NCBI RefSeq assembly: GCF_947495275.1
Contig: NZ_CANLYL010000003.1
Location: forward strand, 248,001-312,000
Source: an uncultured Roseobacter sp.
GTDB lineage: Bacteria > Pseudomonadota > Alphaproteobacteria > Rhodobacterales > Rhodobacteraceae
DNA length: 64,000 nt
Direction: 5' to 3'
Positions 18,028 through 27,224 of this stretch are shown here, piece after piece. Position 1 is the stretch's first letter. Every line of letters begins with the position of its first letter. The notes beneath the pieces are model-generated. The model was not told the DNA's origin and did not search any database. It worked only from the letters and a program-made list of their open reading frames with translations. A program made the translations under genes and the position numbers.

Positions 18028-18879
18028 ATGCAAAAACATCTCAATTTTCTGGCCAGCGCGGCCCTAGTGATAGGCATCGCTGCACCAGTCTGGGCGCAAG
18101 ATGACGTCCCAACGGCTGACACGGTTATCGCCACGGTCAACGGTGTTGAGATCAAACTCGGCCATATGATTGCGGCACGCGCATCATTGCCTCAGCAGTA
18201 CCAGGAACTGGACGACAAGGTCCTTTACGACGGGATCCTCGAGCAACTTGTGCAGCAAAGTGCGCTCGCCCAGAATTTCGAGGGTGATCTACCAGCGCGT
18301 GTCACCATGTCGCTCGACAATGAAAGGCGTTCTCTGACAGCGGCGGAAGTGGTTGAAGAAGTGCTTGCCGATGCCGTGACCGATGACGCGCTTCAGGCTC
18401 TTTATGACCGGCAATACGGAGATATCGACCCGGAAGAAGAATATAATGCATCGCATATTCTCGTCGAAACCGAGGAGGAAGCCATAGCGGTCAAAGAAAC
18501 CATTGATGGCGGTGCCGACTTTGCCGCCACCGCCCGTGAAAAATCCACCGGCCCTTCCGGCCCGGGCGGAGGTGAACTGGGTTGGTTCGGCCCCGGCATG
18601 ATGGTGCCAACCTTTGAGGCGGCAACCATCGCGCTTGGCGTTGGCGAAGTTTCTGTTCCGGTTCAGACGCAATTTGGTTGGCACATCATTAAGCTGAATG
18701 ACACGCGCAAAGCCGCCATTCCCACGCTGGATGACGTGCGCGGCGATCTTTCCAATGAAATACGGCAACAGGTGGCGCAAGAGGCGATTACAAGCGCGGC
18801 CTCAAACGCTGATGTAAAAGTTTTTGCGGATCAGGTCATTGATCCGGCAATTCTGAAACAGACTGACCTGCTGGAATAA
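18028..18879 (+). CDS. Exported parvulin-type peptidyl-prolyl isomerase
   Basis: A 283-residue protein with a Sec signal peptide (cleavage near VWAQ, residue 24) and a parvulin rotamase domain around residues 140-235. The family motifs ASHILVETEEEA, GGELGWFGPGMMVPTFE and QTQFGWHIIKL are intact. It resembles the PrsA/SurA-like periplasmic folding factors. It is seven bases upstream of argJ and probably cotranscribed with argJ and mutT, although their functions are unrelated. Confidence 0.9.
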   Translation: MQKHLNFLASAALVIGIAAPVWAQDDVPTADTVIATVNGVEIKLGHMIAARASLPQQYQELDDKVLYDGILEQLVQQSALAQNFEGDLPARVTMSLDNERRSLTAAEVVEEVLADAVTDDALQALYDRQYGDIDPEEEYNASHILVETEEEAIAVKETIDGGADFAATAREKSTGPSGPGGGELGWFGPGMMVPTFEAATIALGVGEVSVPVQTQFGWHIIKLNDTRKAAIPTLDDVRGDLSNEIRQQVAQEAITSAASNADVKVFADQVIDPAILKQTDLLE

Positions 18880-18886
18880 CGTCGGA

Positions 18887-20113
18887 ATGGCCAAGATCTC
18901 TTCTGTATCTCCCCTGGCACCAAAGGCGTTCCCGGAGCTGCCGGTAATCGATGGAGTGACTTTTTCAACCATTGCAGCGGGTGTGAAGTATCAAGGGCGC
19001 ACGGATGTGATGTTGGCAAAACTTGCGCCGGGAACGGCGGTGGCTGGCGTTTTCACTACCTCTGCAACACGGTCGGCGCCGGTGCTGGATTGTCAGGCAA
19101 AATTGGGCGGTCATACGGAGGACGGTGCCGCCATCCTCGTTAATTCCGGCAACTCCAATGCCTTTACGGGTCGCGGTGGCGTTTCTGCGGTTGAGGCGAT
19201 TACTAGGGCAGTTTCAGATGCTTGTACCGTGCCGCAATCGCGTGTGTTCACCGCGTCCACTGGCGTCATTGGTGAACCTCTGCCATTTGAAAAGATCACA
19301 ACACATCTGGCGACTTTGGCAGATCAGTTGGATCCAAACACGATTGCGGACGCTGCCAGAGCAATCATGACCACAGACACTTTTCCAAAGGGTGCCGGAA
19401 AGGAAGTTGTGATCGCCGGGCAGACAGTGAAGATCGCGGGTATCGCTAAAGGCTCCGGGATGATCGCACCCGATATGGCAACGATGCTGGTCTACATTTT
19501 CACGGATGCGAAAATTCCACAGGCCGAACTGCAAGCCATGCTGTCAGGTCACAACGCGCAAACCTTTAACTGCATCACCGTGGACAGCGATACCTCGACC
19601 TCGGATACGCTGCTGCTTGCAGCCACGGGTGCATCCAGCGTGGACGTGAGCGGCGATCTGGCGTTTTCGGACGCTCTGCACGATGTCATGCTGGATTTGG
19701 CCCATCAGGTTGTGCGGGATGGTGAAGGCGCTACGAAATTAGTCGAAATCGAAGTGACGGGCGCGAAGAATGATACGGATGCAAAGACCCACGCGATGTC
19801 GATCGCGAATTCGCCTCTGGTCAAGACTGCCATAGCTGGCGAAGATCCCAATTGGGGTCGCGTGGTCATGGCGGTTGGCAAATCGGGTGCCGCCGCAGAT
19901 CGTGACAGATTGTCCATCCGATTCGGCGATGTGATGGTTGCTGAAAATGGCTGGGTCAGCGAAGGGTATGATGAAGCCAAAGCTGCCGCGCATATGAAAG
20001 GCGATGAACTCGTCATTGGCGTGGACATCGGGATCGGTACGGGGCGTTCCACCGTATGGACCTGTGATCTGACCCACCGCTATATAGAAATCAACGCCGA
20101 CTACCGTTCATGA
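18887..20113 (+). CDS. argJ: Bifunctional ornithine acetyltransferase / N-acetylglutamate synthase
   Basis: Catalyses transfer of acetyl from N-acetylornithine to glutamate, the cyclic route of arginine biosynthesis. The 408-residue precursor self-cleaves before a catalytic threonine in [18 protein letters not shown], clearly visible near residue 200; [12 protein letters not shown] and [13 protein letters not shown] are further family signatures. The stop overlaps mutT by four bases (ATGA). With argG in the same window, both belong to arginine synthesis but lie 28 kb apart. Confidence 0.96.
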   Translation: MAKISSVSPLAPKAFPELPVIDGVTFSTIAAGVKYQGRTDVMLAKLAPGTAVAGVFTTSATRSAPVLDCQAKLGGHTEDGAAILVNSGNSNAFTGRGGVSAVEAITRAVSDACTVPQSRVFTASTGVIGEPLPFEKITTHLATLADQLDPNTIADAARAIMTTDTFPKGAGKEVVIAGQTVKIAGIAKGSGMIAPDMATMLVYIFTDAKIPQAELQAMLSGHNAQTFNCITVDSDTSTSDTLLLAATGASSVDVSGDLAFSDALHDVMLDLAHQVVRDGEGATKLVEIEVTGAKNDTDAKTHAMSIANSPLVKTAIAGEDPNWGRVVMAVGKSGAAADRDRLSIRFGDVMVAENGWVSEGYDEAKAAAHMKGDELVIGVDIGIGTGRSTVWTCDLTHRYIEINADYRS

Positions 20114-20517
20114 GCCAGCAAAAGATTGTTCTGGTATCAGCGGTTGCGCTGATCGACGTCGATGGCCGGATATTGCTGGCACAACGCCCAGCCGGGAAAT
20201 CAATGGCCGGCTTGTGGGAATTTCCCGGCGGCAAGGTAGAAAAAGGCGAAACGCCCGAATCCGCACTGATACGGGAATTGCACGAGGAACTTGGCATAAA
20301 GACCTGGGATTCGTGCCTTGCGCCGTTAACTTTTGCCAGTCACAGCTACGAAGACTTCCATTTGTTAATGCCGCTCTTTGCTTGCCGAAAATGGGAAGGC
20401 ACACCTCAATCTCGTGAGGGGCAGTCATTAAAGTGGGTTCGTTCTCAGTCACTTAGGGATTACCCGATGCCTGCGGCCGACATTCCGTTGATACCGATTC
20501 TACGGGATTGGTTGTAA
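20110..20517 (+). CDS. mutT: 8-oxo-dGTP diphosphatase MutT
   Basis: Sanitises the nucleotide pool by hydrolysing 8-oxo-dGTP. The 135-residue Nudix protein has an intact Nudix box: GKVEKGE, then REL and EEL (GX5EX7REUXEEXGU) near residues 38-60. GLWEFPGGK and the C-terminal [10 protein letters not shown] segment fit MutT proper. Translationally coupled to argJ. Confidence 0.9.
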   Translation: MSQQKIVLVSAVALIDVDGRILLAQRPAGKSMAGLWEFPGGKVEKGETPESALIRELHEELGIKTWDSCLAPLTFASHSYEDFHLLMPLFACRKWEGTPQSREGQSLKWVRSQSLRDYPMPAADIPLIPILRDWL

Positions 20518-20646
20518 ACAGATTCCTTAATACGTGAATCCATTCGCAAGTTTTCGCCTATTACGGGCAATTAACTATATTTTTATTACAATCACCCAGA
20601 CTTCATTGCACCATCACATTGTCATATTCCTGGGGAGGAAATGGGC

Positions 20647-20781
20647 ATGTTACGGACGATCACACTGGGAAGTGCAATATCAATTCAAGGAATCTACGTT
20701 CGCGCGTTACCTGACGGGCGTATTGTGGTGAGAGTTGATGACACAAGCTATACAGGCGTGCCGGTCACCAAAGCGGCCTGA
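20647..20781 (+). CDS. Small conserved-looking 44-residue protein
   Basis: A 44-residue frame (MLRTITLGSAISIQG..., ending PVTKAA) between mutT and infB. A strong GGGAGG is eight bases from the ATG at 20647; an ATG two codons earlier is too close to that site. It is followed after 19 bases by a perfect intrinsic terminator, so it has its own ribosome binding site and transcript end. The sequence suggests two short beta hairpins (GIYVRALPDGRIVVRV). It reminds me of small proteins seen in roseobacters, but no function is known and the gene call rests mainly on the signals around it. Confidence 0.65.
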   Translation: MLRTITLGSAISIQGIYVRALPDGRIVVRVDDTSYTGVPVTKAA

Positions 20782-20800
20782 CAGCATTTCCAGTCGGAGA

Positions 20801-20829
20801 AAAGGGACAGCGATTTGCTGTCCCTTTTT
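20801..20829. terminator. Bidirectional intrinsic terminator
   Basis: AAAGGGACAGC-gattt-GCTGTCCCTTTTT: an 8-bp GC-rich stem extended by A-T pairs, with A and T tracts on opposite sides. It ends the small-protein transcript on the plus strand and the rimP-nusA-ylxR-infB operon on the minus strand. Thus rbfA and truB are not in this operon. Confidence 0.92.
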
Positions 20830-20852
20830 CGATTCTTGAGCTTGCTTTGGCG

Positions 20853-23333
20853 TTAGCTGAGGGTTCGCGTGATTTCTTCGCGCTCAAAAATCTCAATGAC
20901 ATCATCAGCGCGGATATCATCGTAATTTTCAAATGCCATGCCGCATTCCTGACCTGACTGAACTTCAGCCACTTCGTCCTTGAACCGCTTCAGGGTTTTC
21001 AGCGTTCCTTCATGGATCACCACGTTGTCACGCAGCAACCGAACACCTGCGGATCGGCGCGCCACCCCTTCGGTCACCAGGCAACCTGCGACTTTACCGA
21101 CGCCCGTCACCTTGAAGACTTCCTTGATGGTCGCGTACCCAATGAAATTCTCGCGAATCTCTGCGCTCAACAGGCCGGAAGCGGCGGCTTTCACATCATC
21201 CACGAGATCATAGATCACGGAGTAATAGCGGATTTCGACGCCTTTTTGGTTGGCCGTATTGCGCGCCGATGCATTGGCACGCACGTTAAATCCCATGATC
21301 GGTGCCTGGCTCGCTTCGGCCAGCCCCACATCGGTTTCAGTGATTGCGCCCACACCCGAATGCAACACGCGAACGCGTACCTCATCATTGCCGATTTTCT
21401 CCATCGCCTGAACGATGGCTTCCGCTGAGCCCTGTACATCCGCTTTGACCAGAATTGGCAGTTCGCTGACGTTTTCGTCCGCCTTGGCGTTCGCCATCAG
21501 CTGCTCAAGGGTTGTCGCCGCACCCGCTGCTGCGCGCTTGTCTTTTGCGGCATTCTCACGGTAGGCCGCGATTTCACGCGCCTGTGCCTCAGTGGAGGTC
21601 ACATTCAAGACGTCACCCGCCTCTGGCGTTCCGTTAAGACCCAAAACCTCAACCGGTACGGACGGCCCTGCTTCTTTGACGCGGTTGCCCTGATCGTCAA
21701 TGAGCGCACGAACCTTACCGTATTGCTCACCCACAACGAAGATATCACCCTGACGCAGCGTGCCATTCTGAACCAGCACTGTCGCGACCGGACCACGCCC
21801 CACATCAAGCTGCGCCTCAATAACCGCACCTTGGGCCGCACGATCCGGATTGGCTTTCAATTCCAGAATTTCGGCTTGAAGGGCGATGGCTTCCAGCAAT
21901 TCATCAAGACCCTGACCGGTAATGGCCGAAACCTCGACGTCTTGGACGTCACCGGACATCTGCTCCACAATCACTTCGTGTTGCAGCAGATCGGTGCGCA
22001 CTTTCGTCGGGTCAGCCGCCGGACGGTCGATCTTGTTGATCGCCACAATCATCGGCACCTGCGCCGCCTTGGCATGGTTGATCGCTTCAACCGTCTGCGG
22101 CATCACCGCGTCATCCGCAGCAACCACCAGAACCACGATATCCGTCACCTGCGCGCCGCGCGACCGCATGGACGTAAACGCAGCGTGGCCGGGCGTATCG
22201 AGGAAACTCAGAACCTGACCACTCTCGGTTTTCACCTGATAGGCGCCGATGTGCTGAGTGATGCCACCCGCTTCGCCAGCGACAACTTTCGCATTCCGAA
22301 TCGCGTCCAGCAATGACGTCTTGCCGTGATCGACGTGACCCATGATGGTAATCACGGGGGGGCGTGGTTTGAGATCCTTGTCGTCGTCTTCAACCTCTTT
22401 GATCACGTCTTCGACATCAGCATCAGACACCCGCACCACCTTGTGGCCGAATTCTTCGATGATCAGCTCGGCGGTGTCGGCATCAATTGTCTGGTTTTGC
22501 GTCACCATCATGCCGTTATTCATCAACGCCTTGACGACCTCACCCACACGTTCGGCCATGCGATTCGCCAGCTCAGAAACAACAATTGCTTCCGGCAATT
22601 GCACATCCCGCACGACCTTCTCGCGCTCAACCGTGCCACCCATCGCTTTCTGGCGCGCACGCTCCTGCTTGCGCTTCATCGCGGCCATCGACCGCTGACG
22701 ACCGCCTTCACCACCAGAAAGCGCTTGGTTCAATGTCAGCTTGCCGGAGCGGCGGTTGTCTTCGCCACCCTTGCCGCCACGCTTGTTGTTATCGCGATCT
22801 CGATCCTGCTGCTTACGCGGCGCGGCGTCCGGTGCCTTGGTGTTGGTCGGACGTGCGACAACAGGCTCTTCGACCGGCGCTGCTGCGGCCTTTGCAGCGG
22901 CTTCGGCTTCCTGTTTGCGGCGTGCATCTTCCTCGGCCTTTGCTTTGAGGCTCTCTTCACGCTCACGTTCCGCGCGCTCTTTCTCTTCCTGCTCCGCCCG
23001 ACGGCGCTCGCGCTCTTCGGCGCGGGCCTTCTCTTCGGCCTGACGCGTCGCAGCTTCTTCCACTTCGCGCGCTTTGGCAGCCTGAACGGCTTTCAACCGG
23101 CGCTCCATCTCCGCATCGGAAATGCCCGCGGGCCGCCTGGACGGATCGCCCGTCGCAGCACCACCACCGGTACTTGTCTTGCCAGCACCAGGTTTTGGCA
23201 CCACAACGCGCTTGCGTTTGGTCTCCACCACGACGTTCTTGGTCCGTCCGTGGCTAAAGCTCTGCTTTACGTTGCCCGGACGCGCAGCACCGCCGCGCAG
23301 ACCCAATGTTTTTTTGCCGTCAGTATCGCTCAT
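20853..23333 (-). CDS. infB: Translation initiation factor IF-2
   Basis: GTPase that places initiator tRNA on the 30S subunit and promotes subunit joining. The 826-residue protein has a long, highly charged N-terminal domain (Glu/Arg/Ala-rich coiled coil about residues 75-165) and a conserved N2 segment. The G domain has [27 protein letters not shown] and NKID. The C-terminal beta-barrel and fMet-tRNA-binding domains end at the normal position. It is the last gene of the rimP operon, nine bases after ylxR. Confidence 0.98.
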   Translation of the reverse strand: MSDTDGKKTLGLRGGAARPGNVKQSFSHGRTKNVVVETKRKRVVVPKPGAGKTSTGGGAATGDPSRRPAGISDAEMERRLKAVQAAKAREVEEAATRQAEEKARAEERERRRAEQEEKERAEREREESLKAKAEEDARRKQEAEAAAKAAAAPVEEPVVARPTNTKAPDAAPRKQQDRDRDNNKRGGKGGEDNRRSGKLTLNQALSGGEGGRQRSMAAMKRKQERARQKAMGGTVEREKVVRDVQLPEAIVVSELANRMAERVGEVVKALMNNGMMVTQNQTIDADTAELIIEEFGHKVVRVSDADVEDVIKEVEDDDKDLKPRPPVITIMGHVDHGKTSLLDAIRNAKVVAGEAGGITQHIGAYQVKTESGQVLSFLDTPGHAAFTSMRSRGAQVTDIVVLVVAADDAVMPQTVEAINHAKAAQVPMIVAINKIDRPAADPTKVRTDLLQHEVIVEQMSGDVQDVEVSAITGQGLDELLEAIALQAEILELKANPDRAAQGAVIEAQLDVGRGPVATVLVQNGTLRQGDIFVVGEQYGKVRALIDDQGNRVKEAGPSVPVEVLGLNGTPEAGDVLNVTSTEAQAREIAAYRENAAKDKRAAAGAATTLEQLMANAKADENVSELPILVKADVQGSAEAIVQAMEKIGNDEVRVRVLHSGVGAITETDVGLAEASQAPIMGFNVRANASARNTANQKGVEIRYYSVIYDLVDDVKAAASGLLSAEIRENFIGYATIKEVFKVTGVGKVAGCLVTEGVARRSAGVRLLRDNVVIHEGTLKTLKRFKDEVAEVQSGQECGMAFENYDDIRADDVIEIFEREEITRTLS

Positions 23334-23342
23334 GAAGCTCGT

Positions 23343-23963
23343 CTATCCTTTCGGGTGGCCCTTGCCACCCTCGTTTTTGCGCACGCCTTTAAGTCGGTTG
23401 GCTTCCTCTACAACACGTTGAGTGAGTCCACCAGAGGCGAGCGCCCCATGTATCACAGTTTGACGTCCGAATGCCAAACCCAATTCGTCCGCCGTCAGCC
23501 AGCCGATGTAATGACCGTAATGCGGCGTGCTCAGTTTCGATTTCCCACGTCCCGATCCATCGACTGCCTGAATCAAGACTTCGGCCTCCTCCATTTGAAG
23601 CCAGCTCTTTACCTTCTCGTATCCCGCGACGGCTTTGCCTGCCTTGCGTTGCAGGGATATCAACTCAACAACCCGTCTCACCAATTGCCGTTCAATCTCG
23701 GCCAACAGATCATCCGGCACCTTGACCGGTTTTTTCGCCCCACGCGCAAACAGGCCTTTTTTGACAGCCTTCTCGATCGCGTCACGGTCAGCAGCAACAT
23801 AGATACCGCGACCGGGTAACTTCCCCAGAATGTCCGGGAAAATCTGACCGTCCGGACCGGCAACAAATCGGATCAGCCCGAATTTTGGCAGCACGTCGCC
23901 CGTGGCAATGCACTTGCGTTCCGGACCGTCATTGCGATCTTTGGGAGCACCACCGCGACCCAT
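23343..23963 (-). CDS. YlxR-family RNA-binding protein with L7Ae-like C-terminus
   Basis: A 206-residue protein. Residues 1-90 form the YlxR/DUF448 domain, with RKCIATGDVLPKFGLIRFV and GRGIYVAADRD as hallmark segments. The remainder resembles a ribosomal L7Ae/L30e-like fold (LISLQRKAGKAVAGYEKV). YlxR-type proteins are encoded between nusA and infB in many bacteria and are thought to act in RNA metabolism or translation; the fused form is usual in alphaproteobacteria. Basic, probably nucleic-acid binding. Confidence 0.9.
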   Translation of the reverse strand: MGRGGAPKDRNDGPERKCIATGDVLPKFGLIRFVAGPDGQIFPDILGKLPGRGIYVAADRDAIEKAVKKGLFARGAKKPVKVPDDLLAEIERQLVRRVVELISLQRKAGKAVAGYEKVKSWLQMEEAEVLIQAVDGSGRGKSKLSTPHYGHYIGWLTADELGLAFGRQTVIHGALASGGLTQRVVEEANRLKGVRKNEGGKGHPKG

Positions 23964-23985
23964 CTTGAGACCCCGAGGTCTGAGA

Positions 23986-25605
23986 TCAGACCTCGGCTTC
24001 CTCCGTCTCGATGTCTTCCAACTCTTCTTCGGCGTCAGCTTCCAGATCTGCCGGATCGACCCAGCCCAACATGACCCTCGCGGTCATGATCAGTTGTTGC
24101 GCCTCTTCCAGTGAAACATCAAAAGGTTCCAGAACACCGTCGTCCTTGACCCGCTCGCCATCCACGGTGGTCCAGCCACCAGCCAGTTCCCAATCAGCGC
24201 AGGTCGCAAAATCCTCAAGCGTCTTCACGTCATCTTTCGCAAGCGCTTCGATCATTTGGGGTGTCAGGCCTTCGAATTCAACCAGGCTGTCTTCGACACC
24301 CATGCTACGGGCGTTCTCCAGCGCTGCCTTGTTCTGCGCTTCAAGCACATCGCGGGCCCGGGCCTGCAGTTCGTTGGCGGTATCTTCGTCCACACCGTCG
24401 ATGACCAGTAGTTCGTCAAGCTCAACATAGGCGACCTCTTCGAGGTTGGAGAAACCTTCCGAGACCAGCAGCTGCGCAAAGAACTCGTCGAGATCGAGAT
24501 TGTCGACGAAGAGTTTGGTCCGCAGTTCAAATTCGGCCTGACGGCGTGCACTTTCCTGCTCTTCGGTCATGATGTCGATGTCGAGACCGGTCAGTTGCGA
24601 CGCCAGGCGCACGTTCTGACCACGACGGCCAATGGCGAGGCTCAACTGCTCTTCCGGCACCACAACCTCGATTTTCCCGGCTTCTTCGTCCAGAACCACC
24701 TTGCTGACTTCCGCCGGTTGCAACGCATTCACAAGGAAGGTCGGCTGGTCTTCGTTCCACGGGATAATGTCGATCTTCTCGCCCTGCAGTTCGTTCACCA
24801 CCGCCTGCACACGGGAACCACGCATCCCGACGCAAGCTCCTACCGGATCAATCGAGTTGTCATAAGAAATAACAGCGATCTTGGCGCGGCTGCCCGGGTC
24901 ACGGGCCACGGCCTTGATCTCGATGATACCGTCATAAATCTCCGGTACTTCCATCTTGAAAAGTTCCGCCATGAATTCCGGCGCTGTGCGGCTCAGGAAA
25001 ATCTGCGGGCCACGCTGTTCGCGACGCACATCCTTGATGTAAACGCGGATGCGGTCGTTCGGGCGATAGCTCTCACGGCCGATCTTCTCGTTGCGGCGCA
25101 GAATCGCCTCACCGGCACCCACATCCACGATGACGTTGCCGTACTCCTCACGCTTGACCAGACCATTGATGATCGTGCCGGCGCGGTCCTTGAATTCCTC
25201 GAACTGGCGGTCGCGCTCGGCTTCGCGCACCTTTTGCAGGATGACCTGCTTGGCGGATTGCGCGGCGATCCTGCCCATTTCCACAGGCGGGACTTCCTCG
25301 ACAAAAGTGTCCCCGATCTTGGGGTCATCCAGATATTGTTTGGCCTGCTCGACAGTGAACTCTGCTTGGTAGTTCTCCAACTCTTCTTCTTCGACCACGG
25401 TGCGGACACGGGTAAAGGTCGCGCGCCCGGTTTTACGGTCGATGGAAACACGGATGTCCATCTCCGCGCCATAGCGGGACTTCGCGGCACGAGCGAGTGA
25501 TTCTTCCATCGCTTCGACCACCAGTCCGGGGTCGATCATCTTTTCGCGCGCCACAGCCTCGGCGGTTTGCAACAGCTCAAGCTGGTTTGCAGATGTAATT
25601 GCCAT
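23986..25605 (-). CDS. nusA: Transcription termination/antitermination factor NusA
   Basis: Binds RNA polymerase and nascent RNA to modulate pausing, termination and antitermination. The 539-residue protein has the N-terminal polymerase-binding domain, an S1 domain (around VIVDVGAGEAILRRNEK), and two KH domains (VGACVGMRGSRVQAVVNEL and LAIGRRGQNVRLASQLTG). The C-terminus has two helix-hairpin-helix-like units and an acidic tail. It follows rimP without a gap. An intrinsic terminator in the rimP leader is a plausible target for NusA autoregulation. Confidence 0.98.
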   Translation of the reverse strand: MAITSANQLELLQTAEAVAREKMIDPGLVVEAMEESLARAAKSRYGAEMDIRVSIDRKTGRATFTRVRTVVEEEELENYQAEFTVEQAKQYLDDPKIGDTFVEEVPPVEMGRIAAQSAKQVILQKVREAERDRQFEEFKDRAGTIINGLVKREEYGNVIVDVGAGEAILRRNEKIGRESYRPNDRIRVYIKDVRREQRGPQIFLSRTAPEFMAELFKMEVPEIYDGIIEIKAVARDPGSRAKIAVISYDNSIDPVGACVGMRGSRVQAVVNELQGEKIDIIPWNEDQPTFLVNALQPAEVSKVVLDEEAGKIEVVVPEEQLSLAIGRRGQNVRLASQLTGLDIDIMTEEQESARRQAEFELRTKLFVDNLDLDEFFAQLLVSEGFSNLEEVAYVELDELLVIDGVDEDTANELQARARDVLEAQNKAALENARSMGVEDSLVEFEGLTPQMIEALAKDDVKTLEDFATCADWELAGGWTTVDGERVKDDGVLEPFDVSLEEAQQLIMTARVMLGWVDPADLEADAEEELEDIETEEAEV

Positions 25606-26196
25606 TTATTGGTCTCCCTCAGCGGAATCTTCCGACACAATCTCGTCGGAAATTTCGTCAAATTTGGTCTCGTCTATCGCGCTTGTCGCCTTACGCTGGC
25701 GCAACATTTCCTTGATCAGATCATCTGTCAAAACGAGCTTGGCGTCACTCAACCAGTCGAATTTCAACCCGATCGTACCCTCAGCCACATTGATCAGAAC
25801 TTCATCGTCCTCAACGCCTGCCAGCTCCCCTTTGAAGCGGCGGCGACCCTCGATCATTTCGCCGGTTTCAATCTTGGCTTCATAGCCTTCGAACATCGCG
25901 AAATCTTTGAGCCGGGTCAGCGGGCGGTCAATTCCGGGGCTCGATACTTCAAGCGTGTATTCGTCCAGAATCGGGTCTTCGACATCCAGAATGGCGCTCA
26001 CAGCCTGACTGATCTCGGCACAATCATCGACCTCAATGCCGCCGTCGGGCTTGTCGGCCATGATTTGCAGCGTCGTCGTCTTGCCAGATATCAACCGTAC
26101 GCGCACAAGCTCAAACCCCATATCCTCGATCACCGGAGTGATGATCTCGGCCATGCGGCGATCAATGGCAGCTTTCGCGATCAGATCGTTGGTCAT
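25606..26196 (-). CDS. rimP: Ribosome maturation factor RimP
   Basis: Needed for maturation of the 30S ribosomal subunit. The 196-residue protein has a normal N-terminal domain ([29 protein letters not shown]), the conserved [10 protein letters not shown] motif near residue 97, and an extended acidic C-terminal tail typical of alphaproteobacteria. The start at 26196 (MTNDLIAK) matches relatives; a GTG five codons upstream is possible but would lie against the U-tract of the upstream terminator. First gene of rimP-nusA-ylxR-infB. Confidence 0.93.
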   Translation of the reverse strand: MTNDLIAKAAIDRRMAEIITPVIEDMGFELVRVRLISGKTTTLQIMADKPDGGIEVDDCAEISQAVSAILDVEDPILDEYTLEVSSPGIDRPLTRLKDFAMFEGYEAKIETGEMIEGRRRFKGELAGVEDDEVLINVAEGTIGLKFDWLSDAKLVLTDDLIKEMLRQRKATSAIDETKFDEISDEIVSEDSAEGDQ

Positions 26197-26211
26197 ATGT
26201 CTTTCAGGCAC

Positions 26212-26234
26212 AAAAAAACGGGCGCGCGGCCCGT
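26212..26234 (-). terminator. Intrinsic terminator directly upstream of rimP
   Basis: On the minus strand: ACGGGC-CGCGC-GCCCGT followed by TTTTTT. The U-tract ends only 15 bases before the rimP start codon. There is no room for a promoter between terminator and gene, so rimP transcripts must read through it. It may be both the end of the upstream gene's transcript and an attenuator in the rimP leader. Confidence 0.88.
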
Positions 26235-26289
26235 ATCGTGTTTCGGTGGAGCGTTTGGTGTGGACCCGAACGCGCCGCTATTATCGAAG

Positions 26290-26318
26290 GATATAGGCGG
26301 GCGCGTGCGGAACTGCAA
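26290..26318 (-). promoter_or_regulatory. Candidate sigma-70 promoter for rimP
   Basis: TTGCAG (26318-26313), 17-base spacer, TATATC (26295-26290) on the minus strand; each hexamer matches four of six consensus bases. It lies between the stop of the solute-binding protein gene and the terminator at 26234-26212. Transcripts from it would carry the terminator in a leader of roughly 85 bases. Confidence 0.4.
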
Positions 26319-26330
26319 CCCCTGATCGCG

Positions 26331-27224
26331 TCAGGCCATCCACCACCGCTGTGCTGCGCGAAAATCATCCATCGGCCAGCGCGACCCGATCTGTCCGGGA
26401 AGCGCCAGACAGTCGCGGACCGCCGCCGTCATAAAATGCTCCTCGGGCAGCAAGGTCATCTCACTAAGATCATCCAGATCAGCGGTATGTGTCAGGTCGA
26501 CCGCATCAACATAGTGATCCCTCAATGCTTCGGCGCGGATGGAATCGGCAGGCAGAGACACAAGCTCTACGCTGTCAAACCAACCCGCGTGACCGTTCTT
26601 GTAATGCTCCGCCACCCGAAACCCGATAAATTGCCGTCCGGGCAGGAATTTGTGAACTTTGTAGAGACCGGTACCAATGCCCGCCTGCATCGCACCCACC
26701 AAATTCCCCGAAGGATAAATCACCAGTTCTGGCGAAGACAGACGATATGGAAAATCGGCATCAGGGTGGGACAACACAATCCTGATCTGATGATCTCCGA
26801 TCGTCTCCAGTCGCTCGATATCGGCTAATGTCAGTTCTTTGTGCAGTTCAAATGATGCCGCCACATCACGTGCCGAAAATGTGCTGCCATCGTGAAAACG
26901 TACGTCTTTGCGTAAATCAATCAACCAGTTACGCGCGTCAGCACTTCCCTGCCAGCTCGTCGCGAGCTCCCCCCTCAACGTGCCGTCTGAAGCGACTTCG
27001 GTGAGGGTTTCAAAAACCCCGCCGACCATTGCAACCTGCATGAAAAGCCCTTGATGCGCGCGCGCATCAAACCCGTCTGAACGCAAAGCGCCCGACAACG
27101 CCATACGCAGGCGTCCGCCGGATTTCGGTGCTGTCTGTGCAGAAAGGCCTGTGGCCGCCAACAGTGCTGCCGCCGCACCGGAGGCGAAGAGCGCGCGCCG
27201 GTCCATATGGGATGGTCGGCTCAT
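26331..27224 (-). CDS. Half-length family 5 (peptide-type) solute-binding protein
   Basis: A 297-residue exported protein with an RR-containing signal sequence (DRRALFASGAAAALLAATG). The N-terminal lobe of the family 5 peptide/nickel-binding fold is present: LATSWQGSADARNWLIDLRKDVRFHD and FSARDVAASFELH. Full members are about 500 residues; here the second lobe is missing and the chain jumps to a short C-terminal end (DDFRAAQRWWMA) that resembles the end of longer relatives. It may be an internally deleted remnant or a natural short form. The start overlaps the pip stop (ATGA). No permease or ATPase is adjacent. Confidence 0.72.
   Translation of the reverse strand: MSRPSHMDRRALFASGAAAALLAATGLSAQTAPKSGGRLRMALSGALRSDGFDARAHQGLFMQVAMVGGVFETLTEVASDGTLRGELATSWQGSADARNWLIDLRKDVRFHDGSTFSARDVAASFELHKELTLADIERLETIGDHQIRIVLSHPDADFPYRLSSPELVIYPSGNLVGAMQAGIGTGLYKVHKFLPGRQFIGFRVAEHYKNGHAGWFDSVELVSLPADSIRAEALRDHYVDAVDLTHTADLDDLSEMTLLPEEHFMTAAVRDCLALPGQIGSRWPMDDFRAAQRWWMA

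Noticed and set aside
22326..23819. Long open frame antisense to infB and ylxR (497 codons)
   Set aside because: Runs opposite two certain genes, has low-complexity sequence typical of antisense frames, and no start signals.
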